Shown here: positions 1 through 5,665 of the stretch, piece after piece
Layout: each line of letters begins with the position of its first letter
How positions within the stretch are numbered: the first letter of the stretch is position 1
NCBI GenBank assembly: GCA_910586015.1
Contig: CAJUGJ010000030.1
Location: 23,998 to 29,783, forward strand
Direction of reading: 5' to 3'
Length of the DNA stretch: 5,786 bases
Source of the DNA: an uncultured Lachnospiraceae bacterium
GTDB taxonomy: Bacteria > Bacillota > Clostridia > Lachnospirales > Lachnospiraceae
Made by a program: the position numbers and the translations under genes
The notes under the pieces: generated by a model
Told to the model about the DNA's origin: nothing
Database searches by the model: none
Seen by the model: only the letters and a program-made list of their open reading frames with translations

Positions 1-4
1 AGAA

Positions 5-32
5 GTTGAAACAATGGTTTTTTTGTTTCAAC
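5..32. repeat. 10-bp perfect inverted repeat upstream of the regulator
   Basis: The arms GTTGAAACAA (5-14) and TTGTTTCAAC (23-32) are perfectly complementary across an 8-base, T-rich loop. No T-run follows the stem on the + strand, so it is not a standard intrinsic terminator for a gene entering from the left. It could be a terminator remnant or a protein-binding dyad. No gene can be assigned to bases 1-59. Confidence 0.5.
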
Positions 33-59
33 ATTATACCTTAACTTTCTTTAAAACCG

Positions 60-99
60 CAAGATATATGAAAAGTGGAATAAAATATCTTGTTATAAT
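60..99 (+). promoter_or_regulatory. Extended -10 promoter with overlapping dyad, for the AraC-GNAT/MATE unit
   Basis: TATAAT lies at 94-99, preceded by TG at 91-92, giving an extended -10. No good -35 is present at 17-18 bases, which is tolerable for extended -10 promoters and typical of activator-dependent ones. An inverted repeat, CAAGATAT (60-67) and ATATCTTG (85-92), brackets the -35 region and runs into the TG. This position suits an operator for autoregulation by the downstream AraC-type protein, which is an inference. The coding start follows a strong Shine-Dalgarno, AAAGGAGG at 108-115. Confidence 0.6.
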
Positions 100-123
100 G
101 CAGAAAGAAAGGAGGAAACTGCA

Positions 124-984
124 ATGTCGAGAAATATTAAAAATGTAATAGCAACAATCGACTATATCGAAGATCACTTACATGAAAAACTGGACTTGGA
201 AACAGTTGCAAAAGCTGTACATTATTCAAAGTATCATTTGCACCGAATGTTCACAAACACAATAGGTTTGACAATTCAGACTTATGTACAGCGTCGCAAA
301 TTGACCGAAGCTGCAAAGTCGCTTGTTCTTTCCGATAAATCAATTCTTGAAATTGCACTCTCTGCTGGATACGAAAGCCAACAGTCCTTTACAGATATTT
401 TTAAAACCATGTATAAAAAATCTCCCAATCAATATAGAGAGGAAGAAGAATTTTATCCGTTGCAGCTAAGATATATTTTGAAAGAAAATCCTACAAATTT
501 AGAGGAGAATAATTGGCAGAATAAAATCGTCTTTGCAACAAAAGAAGATATATCCTCATGGTTAGCGTTAGTTCATCTTGTGATTGACGGTTTCCCACAT
601 TTGGATGAAAAGCATTACGTTGAACAGTTGGAGGAATATATCAAAAATAAACAAGCATTGATTTTAAAAGATTCTGAGACTGTAATTGGAATTATGGCAT
701 TTAATAAAATGATAGGAAGTATTGATTTTTTTGGAGTACACCCACAATATCGAAAAAGGGGGATAGCAAAAGCGTTTTGTGAAAAGGCATTGTATGAACT
801 CGTATGTTCTGAACAGATTAGCGTCACAACTTTTAGGAAGGGGGATAAAGCCGATACTGGCTACCGGAAGATATGGGAAAGCCTTGGTTTTGTTGAAGCG
901 GAATTATTGATTGAGTTTGGCTATCCGACACAGCGATTTATATTACCAAAGCTATTGTGTGAACCCTATAATCACGTATTATAG
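124..984 (+). CDS. AraC-family transcriptional regulator fused to a GNAT acetyltransferase domain
   Basis: This 286-residue protein has two domains. Residues 1-105 form an AraC/XylS DNA-binding domain: the first helix-turn-helix is at about 25-46 (LETVAKAVHYSKYHLHRMF), the second at about 73-95 (ILEIALSAGYESQQSF), and the family-typical SPNQYR ends it at 100-105. Residues about 135-270 resemble a GNAT N-acetyltransferase, with the acetyl-CoA pyrophosphate loop at 204-218 (GVHPQYRKRGIAKAF) and a C-terminal YRKIWESLGF segment at 247-256. The start is set by AAAGGAGG eight bases upstream. The likely role is a cytoplasmic ligand-sensing or acetylating regulator of the adjacent efflux gene, with the GNAT domain serving as sensor or as a resistance/modifying enzyme. 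That function is inferred from position; the substrate cannot be read from the sequence. Its stop is 25 bases before the exporter start, so the two are probably co-transcribed. Confidence 0.87.
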   Translation: MSRNIKNVIATIDYIEDHLHEKLDLETVAKAVHYSKYHLHRMFTNTIGLTIQTYVQRRKLTEAAKSLVLSDKSILEIALSAGYESQQSFTDIFKTMYKKSPNQYREEEEFYPLQLRYILKENPTNLEENNWQNKIVFATKEDISSWLALVHLVIDGFPHLDEKHYVEQLEEYIKNKQALILKDSETVIGIMAFNKMIGSIDFFGVHPQYRKRGIAKAFCEKALYELVCSEQISVTTFRKGDKADTGYRKIWESLGFVEAELLIEFGYPTQRFILPKLLCEPYNHVL

Positions 985-1009
985 AAAGAAAAATTGGAGG
1001 GTAAAGAAA

Positions 1010-2122
1010 ATGAATGACATACAGCAGGCAGAAAATCCTTTATCGCAAAACTTTATGATGAAATCGTTATTGAAATTTGCATTTCCAACGATTTTAATGA
1101 TGATATTCATGGGCTTATATACAGTTGTTGACACAATTTTTATAGCACGTTTTATAGATGCAAATGCACTTTCGGCATTGAATATTGTCTGTCCTGTTAT
1201 CAATCTTATTGTAGGTCTTGGAACCATGCTTGCAACAGGAGGAAGTGCCATTATAGCACGCAAAATGGGAGCTGGAGAACAGACAAGGGCATCACAGGAT
1301 TTTACATTGATTATCAGTACAGGAGTTTTGATAGGTATATTGATTGCCATTTTTGGAACTATTTTTATTAACAAGATTATTTGGGAGCTTGGAGCAAGTA
1401 GTATTTTATTTCCATACTGTAAAGAATATCTTTTTATCCTTTTATTATTCACACCTGCAAATATATTACAAGTGCTTTTTCAAAATTTAATTGTGACAGC
1501 GGGACACCCTGAAATTGGTATGATACTTGGTGTAAGTGCAGGAGTTACAAATATTTTTTTGGACTATGTTTTTATTGTGTTATTACAAATGGGGATTAAA
1601 GGTGCAGCATTTGGTACGGGTATTGGTTATATGATACCAGCAGTAATAGGCTTACTATTCTTTTCTACAAGAAAAGGTAATCTGCATTTTAGGAAGCCAG
1701 TCATAGACATTTTCGTATTAAAAGAAAGTTGTATGAATGGCTTTTCGGAAATGGTAAGTCAAATGGCAACAGCTGTTACAACATTTCTTTTTAATGGAGT
1801 TATGATGAAACTACTTGGTGAGAATGGAGTTGCTGCAATTACAATCATTATTTATATGCAGTTTTTATTAAGTGCCCTTTATATAGGATTTTCTATGGGA
1901 ATAGCTCCTGTCATCAGCTATAACTATGGAAAACAGGATGAAAAACAGCTAAAGAATGTATTTTCTATCTGTATACGATTCATTCTCGGCGTGTTCTTTG
2001 TTGTTGCTAACTATATTTGTTTAATCTTTATGCAAATACACGCCCTTTTTTACTTCAATTACATCATTTATTCTGACTTACTGATTTTCTGTTGCCAAAA
2101 TGTTGCCAAACTTCTTTATTGA
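1010..2122 (+). pseudogene. MATE-family multidrug/cation antiporter, 3'-truncated by insertion
   Basis: The ATG at 1010 follows GGAGG at 996-1000. The frame gives 370 residues, whereas MATE exporters usually have about 440-460 and 12 membrane helices. Residues 1 to about 328 look like a normal MATE protein: a first helix with YTVVDTIFIARF, the ATGGSAIIARKMGAGE loop near residue 80, and the second-half signature GFSMGIAPVISYNYGKQD near residue 300. After FILGV (ending near base 1993) the sequence no longer resembles a MATE helix and runs out in NVAKLLY and a stop. The last two or three helices are missing, so drug/Na+ or H+ exchange is probably lost. The likely cause is insertion of the defence-carrying DNA to the right. 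An in-frame start at 911, inside the preceding gene, has no ribosome binding site and was not used. Confidence 0.8.
1988..2044. repeat. Spaced inverted repeat at the MATE break, followed by a T-run
   Basis: GGCGTGT (1988-1994) is matched by ACACGCC (2038-2044). The similarity continues inward with one gap (GGCGTGT-TC-TTTG against GGCGTGT-A-TTTG in the opposite arm). The spacer is 43 bases. A run of six T at 2046-2051 follows the right arm, so a weak terminator on the + strand is possible, although the loop is long for that. The left arm coincides with the point where MATE similarity is lost, so it could instead be a recombinase core-type site. Confidence 0.4.
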
Positions 2123-2162
2123 ATATATTTTCTGCCAAACTCAAAGCCCTCATTCTAGTCAT
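2064..2162 (-). pseudogene. 32-codon frame, possible tail remnant of a tyrosine recombinase
   Basis: A short frame starts at an ATG overlapping the stop of the SLATT gene (TAG sits just before the ATG in frame) and ends in TGA at 2064-2066. It contains ALSLAENIFNKEVWQHFGN, which looks like a real protein tail rather than random AT-rich translation. No ribosome binding site precedes it. The VWQHFGN part is encoded across the GTTGCCAAA repeats. C-terminal tails of this flavour occur in integrases of clostridial integrative elements, whose genes end at the element edge, but that comparison is from memory. It could equally be a chance frame. Confidence 0.3.
2091..2140. repeat. GTTGCCAAA direct repeat cluster (possible recombinase arm sites)
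   Basis: GTTGCCAAA occurs at 2091-2099 and again at 2102-2110, an 11-base period and about one helical turn. A partial third copy, TGCCAAAC, lies at 2133-2140, and a degenerate copy, GTTGCTAAC, is at 2003-2011, next to the MATE break. Short, helically phased direct repeats close to an element end are typical of arm-type sites bound by the N-terminal domain of tyrosine integrases. The repeats are seen directly; the role is inferred. Confidence 0.45.
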
Positions 2163-2739
2163 CTAACATTTTTCGATTGCATCGTCTAATAGAATTAGGC
2201 AACATTACGTCTATTTCTTTTTCCGAAAAAGTTTGTTCTTCCTCTGTTTTTAAGGCTTTTTGAGCAGCCTGATAACTTTTTGCATCTGTTCGTGGCGAAT
2301 TATTGTATACTTCCGCAGTTCTTTCTTGTAATTCATCACGTTTATTTCTAATTTCATTTGCATCTAACATTTCAAAATCTGTTAGTAATGACACATATTC
2401 TTCTCGTATTTTCCATAATAAATCAGAAGCCTTTTTATGTTCTTGTGCTATCCCAGAAAGATTAAAATTCTTTATATATGTATTCAAGATTAACAATACT
2501 AATGAAACCAATGCACCTATTATGTTCGCAATATTACCATCTGAAAATATTGCAACAACAAATCCACTTGTAGTAACTCCCGAAAGAGCAATTTGCCATA
2601 CTTTTATTGCATCATCTAGCTTCACTGTTCGATTTATAAATTTATTATGACATGTTTGGGAATATGTAACCCTTCCATATGCTTCTCGTATTTGTGATTC
2701 CAGTTTATATCCTTGACTGTCTCGGGAATTTCGTTCCAT
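2155..2739 (-). CDS. SLATT-domain two-helix membrane protein, probable CBASS effector
   Basis: The protein has 194 residues, with the start at 2739 chosen for AAGGAAG seven bases upstream (2747-2753). An upstream ATG at 2802 lies inside the nucleotidyltransferase gene and lacks a site. Two adjacent membrane helices are clear at about 47-66 (VWQIALSGVTTSGFVVAIF) and 70-89 (IANIIGALVSLVLLILNTYI), joined by a short SDGN turn. A charged helical region follows (EHKKASDLLWKIREEYVSLL, about 100-119), which is the hallmark of SLATT proteins, most like the SLATT_5 type. SLATT proteins are predicted pore- or membrane-perturbing effectors of nucleotide-signalling conflict systems. The gene directly follows the CD-NTase (26-base gap), so its product probably responds to that enzyme's cyclic oligonucleotide and kills or arrests the infected cell. 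It has no signal peptide or recognisable ligand domain, so how the signal is sensed is not visible. It is the last gene of the operon, and no convincing terminator hairpin follows. Confidence 0.82.
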   Translation of the reverse strand: MERNSRDSQGYKLESQIREAYGRVTYSQTCHNKFINRTVKLDDAIKVWQIALSGVTTSGFVVAIFSDGNIANIIGALVSLVLLILNTYIKNFNLSGIAQEHKKASDLLWKIREEYVSLLTDFEMLDANEIRNKRDELQERTAEVYNNSPRTDAKSYQAAQKALKTEEEQTFSEKEIDVMLPNSIRRCNRKMLDD

Positions 2740-2765
2740 AATTTTTCTTCCTTGACCTGCATAAA

Positions 2766-3584
2766 TTATTGTACAATAAACTTCATTACTTTTTCCAAGC
2801 ACTCCAAACTATCCTGAGTAGATACGCTTTGATTACTACCAGGTGCATTTAACATCATAATTCCCCATTGTGAGTTTCGCCTTAGATAATCTAGTAGTAC
2901 ACTCTCATAATTCCCTTTCGGTGCAGATGATGTACTTTCTGGACTCGTCCATTTCCAACTTCCCATAGCGGCATAAACAAAACTATCAATCACAATACCA
3001 GACAAATGATAACTACTAAAATAATTATCTCTTACATATCTCAAATGCCTACATGTATCTACTAATAATCCATTACTGCTATCATTTTTCTGTTTCATTG
3101 CCTCTTGTTCTGCTTTTGGATTAGTAGAACACCAATTACCTCCCATATTCGAATCAGGATACTTATATGTTCTATCCCAGTTTCCCCACCAATCAATATT
3201 TTGAAATGCTGGAAGAATTTCAAATTTCATACCATCACTAAATGAAATCTTCACAACTTGTCCATCAGCTCGAATATCACTTCTTGGATATGAATTTATA
3301 ATTGCATTTTTTACAGCCTGCAATAATCTTGACTGTCCATTCCCTTTAAGCGAATCAAACCGTTCATATTCACGTTCAGGCAATAATACTAAAATATCCA
3401 AATCGCTTGTATTGATAGCTGTTCGTCTTCCATACGAACCTACATATATGCTATTTTGAGTATCACTTGATATATTCCAGAATTCCTTATTAATAGCCTT
3501 TGTTACTGTTTTATAACGCATAGAAATAATTTTTCTTGTTTCCAATGTAATTATTCCGCTATGCTTTTCTACATAAAAGCTCAT
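2766..3584 (-). CDS. CD-NTase (SMODS-type cyclic oligonucleotide synthase) of a CBASS system
   Basis: This is a 272-residue nucleotidyltransferase of the polymerase-beta-like fold. The helix with the GS loop reads VGSYGRRTAINTSDLDILVLLP, with G49-S50 and the metal-binding pair D61 and D63. The third acidic position falls in FEILPAF (E122), where many relatives have Asp. Downstream features common to these enzymes are YPDSNMGGNW (142-151), STNPKAEQEAM (153-163) and NGLLVDTCRHLRYVR (171-185). The family joins NTPs into cyclic di- or trinucleotides on phage infection; the product here cannot be predicted. The start at 3584 has GGGG eight bases upstream and leaves 22 bases after the methyltransferase stop. 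ATGs at 3623 and 3656 lie inside the methyltransferase gene and have weaker sites. No Cap2/Cap3 (E1/E2, JAB), HORMA or TRIP13 genes are adjacent, so with the SLATT gene this is a type I, two-gene CBASS. Confidence 0.87.
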   Translation of the reverse strand: MSFYVEKHSGIITLETRKIISMRYKTVTKAINKEFWNISSDTQNSIYVGSYGRRTAINTSDLDILVLLPEREYERFDSLKGNGQSRLLQAVKNAIINSYPRSDIRADGQVVKISFSDGMKFEILPAFQNIDWWGNWDRTYKYPDSNMGGNWCSTNPKAEQEAMKQKNDSSNGLLVDTCRHLRYVRDNYFSSYHLSGIVIDSFVYAAMGSWKWTSPESTSSAPKGNYESVLLDYLRRNSQWGIMMLNAPGSNQSVSTQDSLECLEKVMKFIVQ

Positions 3585-3606
3585 ACTCAAAGCCCCATTT
3601 CTTAAT

Positions 3607-4548
3607 TTATATAGCAACCCCATACTGTTCAAAAATCCATGTTTGCCCTGTTTCAATCATTTTAACTAAGTATTTTTCCTTTACTTCTTCTAAAAACTCA
3701 TTAATTGCATCTGGATGATTTTTTAAAAACCACCCAATATGATTTTCAATATAATCAATTCTTACTTGAGCATCATTCAAATCATTAGGACATCTTTTCA
3801 TCTTCTCATCAATACTATCAAATCCTTCAAATGGCTCATTCAATCGTTCTTCAGTCATTTGAATATAAGTAGCATTAACATCAATCCCTATACACCTTCG
3901 ATTCAGTTGTTGACAAACTCTCAAACAAGTCCCTGAACCAACAAAAGGATCTATAACCAAATCACCTTCTTTACTTGATGCTAAAATCATTCTTTCAAAT
4001 AACCCCTCAGGTTTTTGTGTTGGATGCTTTTTTCGATTTTTATTGCAATAATGCATATGGGAAAATTCCCACACATTGCCGGGATTTGCTCCACGCATAT
4101 TATTAACTGAACGATAATATTTTTGCGGAACACGAATTGCATCCAAATCAAATAAAAACTTTTTCGGACTTTGTGTAAACATCAATATATCATCGTGCCT
4201 AGGACTGAATCCCTTTGTCTTTCCAATTCCTTGTGTATAAAACCATGTAATCCAACTATTAAACGTCATACCAAGTTCTTGTTCAAGAATTGTATAGATA
4301 TACGATATATATTTCATTCCCATAAAAACATATATCGTTCCATCTAATTTCAAAACTCTTTTAGCCTCATTTAACCACATTCTACTAAACTCAAGATATT
4401 CTTCAAATTCCAACTTGTCTTGACTTACGCCATAATCTTTACTCAAATTATATGGCGGATCTGTTACAATCAAGTCTGCAATACTATCTTCCAATTTGCG
4501 AAGTTCTTCAATAGCATTACCACAAATTGCACTTAGTCTTTTATCCAT
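3607..4548 (-). CDS. Type II DNA adenine methyltransferase (beta-class, M.RsrI-like)
   Basis: The 313-residue enzyme has the catalytic motif IV as DPPY (residues 30-33, in VTDPPYNLSKDYG) ahead of the AdoMet-binding motif I, DPFVGSGT (200-207). This is the beta-class order of amino-methyltransferases. The target-recognition region lies between them, with NPGNVWEF (155-162) and HPTQKPEGLFERM (175-187), both typical of this class. DPPY together with M.RsrI-like segments (FFDLDAIR-type, here FLFDLDAIR, 131-139) favours N6-adenine over N4-cytosine. Residues about 240-313 are a helical, acidic extension after the last motif with no recognised function. The gene protects host DNA from the nuclease encoded just upstream, whose stop overlaps this start by 16 bases, suggesting translational coupling. 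The recognition sequence cannot be read from the protein. Confidence 0.9.
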   Translation of the reverse strand: MDKRLSAICGNAIEELRKLEDSIADLIVTDPPYNLSKDYGVSQDKLEFEEYLEFSRMWLNEAKRVLKLDGTIYVFMGMKYISYIYTILEQELGMTFNSWITWFYTQGIGKTKGFSPRHDDILMFTQSPKKFLFDLDAIRVPQKYYRSVNNMRGANPGNVWEFSHMHYCNKNRKKHPTQKPEGLFERMILASSKEGDLVIDPFVGSGTCLRVCQQLNRRCIGIDVNATYIQMTEERLNEPFEGFDSIDEKMKRCPNDLNDAQVRIDYIENHIGWFLKNHPDAINEFLEEVKEKYLVKMIETGQTWIFEQYGVAI

Positions 4549-5297
4549 TTATTTTTTTGAGCCTCTCTATAAAAATCCTCAATGCTTCTTCTGGAACTGT
4601 GCAAGTATTTACTATCCAATAATTTACACATTTCCCAAGTCGTTCTAAATTGATATGTAACATAATGTATGTCTTTAATTTGAATCTGTCCTGTTCCCAA
4701 TGCTGGATTGTAATTGATATCCGCATCGCTAATAAACTTTAAATCATATGCATTATAATCCACAATTTCCATAATTCCATCCATCAATCTTGTATGTTCG
4801 TTTCTCTGAACATATACTTTATGTTTGATTGACAAAATTATAAACATAAAATCAGGATCTTTAACATAGGCAGTTCTTATTCTGCTAAAACTTGTAATAT
4901 TTGGACCTTTTCCACTATTAGGAATATCGTTTGCAGTCGCCTTTACATCTACATTTCCTGTTATTGATCTGTTATCTTTCTTAAACTGTAATATTACATC
5001 AGCCATTCCCAAGCGTTCTTGAGCTTCCACATTGATAAGATGATATGGATTGTTCATATCGTCTCTTATTCCTGCAAAGACCTCTCCTGCCCATGCTTCA
5101 ATCATGGGTCCAGCAATTTTATTTATATTTTCCAATGGCAGCCCCATACGCAAATTAGTATTAATAATAATCTTGTTATCGCCTCGCTCTTTCTGCCTAT
5201 CTAAAATTAAATTGATTTGTGCAATCACAAATTCACTATCTTCTCTATAAGTAGATGATTCTATTGGTATTTTAAAAATCATATCTTCATATCGCAT
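4533..5297 (-). CDS. Probable type II restriction endonuclease, PD-(D/E)XK fold
   Basis: This 254-residue protein is not one I recognise by name. A nuclease core is visible: E72 in a helix (IEAWAGEVFAG, 66-76), D100 in GMADVILQF (98-105) at the start of a strand, and D117-V-K119 in GNVDVKA (114-120). This matches the D-x(n)-(D/E)-x-K arrangement of PD-(D/E)XK restriction enzymes. The following NSGKGPNITSFSRIR segment and the FIILSIKHKVYV strand suit the rest of the fold. Its position between a small HTH regulator and a methyltransferase strongly supports the assignment. It should cut the sequence methylated by the adjacent enzyme. The start at 5297 has GAGG nine bases upstream. An ATG six codons earlier, at 5315, is preceded only by AAGAAG and is the alternative. 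The nuclease is read before the methyltransferase, an order that makes delayed expression important when the system enters a new cell. Confidence 0.82.
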   Translation of the reverse strand: MRYEDMIFKIPIESSTYREDSEFVIAQINLILDRQKERGDNKIIINTNLRMGLPLENINKIAGPMIEAWAGEVFAGIRDDMNNPYHLINVEAQERLGMADVILQFKKDNRSITGNVDVKATANDIPNSGKGPNITSFSRIRTAYVKDPDFMFIILSIKHKVYVQRNEHTRLMDGIMEIVDYNAYDLKFISDADINYNPALGTGQIQIKDIHYVTYQFRTTWEMCKLLDSKYLHSSRRSIEDFYREAQKNKWIKD

Positions 5298-5305
5298 TTT
5301 ATTTA

Positions 5306-5312
5306 TCCTCAC
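5306..5312 (-). promoter_or_regulatory. Shine-Dalgarno deciding the nuclease start
   Basis: On the - strand this reads GTGAGGA, with the GAGG core at 5307-5310, nine bases before the ATG at 5295-5297. It lies inside the first codons of the alternative start at 5315, so both starts could be used. The stronger site favours the shorter protein. Confidence 0.5.
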
Positions 5313-5318
5313 CATTTT

Positions 5319-5546
5319 TTACTTCTTAACGAAACTATTAATCTGAGTTATCTCAAACTCCATAATATCTCCAATATTACAATTCAGAACCATACATATC
5401 TTATATAGACTTTCTAAAGAAACTGTTTCTCCTTTTCCCATTTTTGCTAAAACATTATAACTAATTCCTGCCATGTCTTTTAAGTCGGTTCGATTCATTT
5501 TTTTGTCTATCAATGTTTTCCATAATTTATCATAACATACTGACAT
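5319..5546 (-). CDS. Small Cro/C1-type HTH regulator, probable controller of the operon
   Basis: The 75-residue protein is a single helix-turn-helix domain of the Cro/C1 (XRE) type, closest to the short HTH_26-like variants. MNRTDLKDMAGISYNVLAKM (17-36) covers the two DNA-contacting helices, and TVSLESLYKICMVLNCNIGDIMEF (41-64) is the usual C-terminal helical pair. The start at 5546 follows GGGAG at 5554-5558. An upstream in-frame ATG at 5657 would span the promoter, so it was rejected. Small regulators of this kind sit ahead of restriction-modification genes as controller (C) proteins and time nuclease expression. Here it is the first gene of an operon that also carries CBASS, with the nuclease start 21 bases beyond its stop. 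Whether it activates or represses is unknown; an operator-like repeat overlaps the promoter -10. Confidence 0.85.
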   Translation of the reverse strand: MSVCYDKLWKTLIDKKMNRTDLKDMAGISYNVLAKMGKGETVSLESLYKICMVLNCNIGDIMEFEITQINSFVKK

Positions 5547-5584
5547 ACTATTTCTCCCAATAATTCTATGTCCTCTATTAGTTT

Positions 5585-5601
5585 GTATCAGTATATCATA
5601 C
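5585..5601. promoter_or_regulatory. Operator-like GTAT/ATAC repeats over the -10 box
   Basis: The + strand reads GTATCAGTATATCATAC. GTAT occurs at 5585-5588 and 5591-5594, and ATAC at 5598-5601, giving nested dyads that cover the -10 hexamer. A Cro/C1-type dimer bound here would block polymerase, so autorepression by the first gene is plausible. The arms are short, so chance in AT-rich DNA cannot be excluded. Confidence 0.35.
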
Positions 5602-5618
5602 TCCAAATTATATATCAA
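5590..5618 (-). promoter_or_regulatory. Sigma-A-type promoter of the defence operon
   Basis: On the - strand, TTGATA (5613-5618) and TATACT (5590-5595) are separated by exactly 17 bases, and TG sits one base before the -10, giving an extended form. Transcription would start near 5583, leaving a leader of about 37 bases before the regulator ATG. It is the only strong promoter seen for the five - strand genes. Confidence 0.72.
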
Positions 5619-5665
5619 GATAATCTCACGAAAAAATGAGTTTCCCAAAATATACATTTTCTCTT

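Noticed and set aside
911..1009. Extended N-terminus of the MATE gene from an ATG at 911
   Set aside because: It lies inside the AraC-GNAT gene with no ribosome binding site, whereas the ATG at 1010 has GGAGG nine bases upstream and the normal MATE start region.
979..1452. 157-residue frame opposite the MATE gene
   Set aside because: It is a shadow of a well-supported membrane protein gene, with no start signals and no recognisable domain.
2303..2650. 115-residue + strand frame opposite the SLATT gene
   Set aside because: The - strand frame has a ribosome binding site, two clear membrane helices and family-like segments; the + strand frame has none.
2741..2802. Upstream ATG at 2802 for the SLATT gene
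   Set aside because: It is inside the CD-NTase gene and lacks a ribosome binding site; the ATG at 2739 has AAGGAAG at proper spacing.
3607..3640. Internal promoter for the CBASS pair (TTGAAC with TATAAA just before the CD-NTase)
   Set aside because: The spacing is only 15 bases and both hexamers are weak; such matches are common in AT-rich DNA.
4541..4726. 61-residue - strand frame inside the nuclease gene
   Set aside because: It is a different reading frame of the nuclease 3' end with no independent start signal.
5547..5657. Longer form of the HTH regulator starting at 5657
   Set aside because: It would translate the promoter hexamers and leader; the ATG at 5546 has a good GGGAG and yields a standard-size domain.
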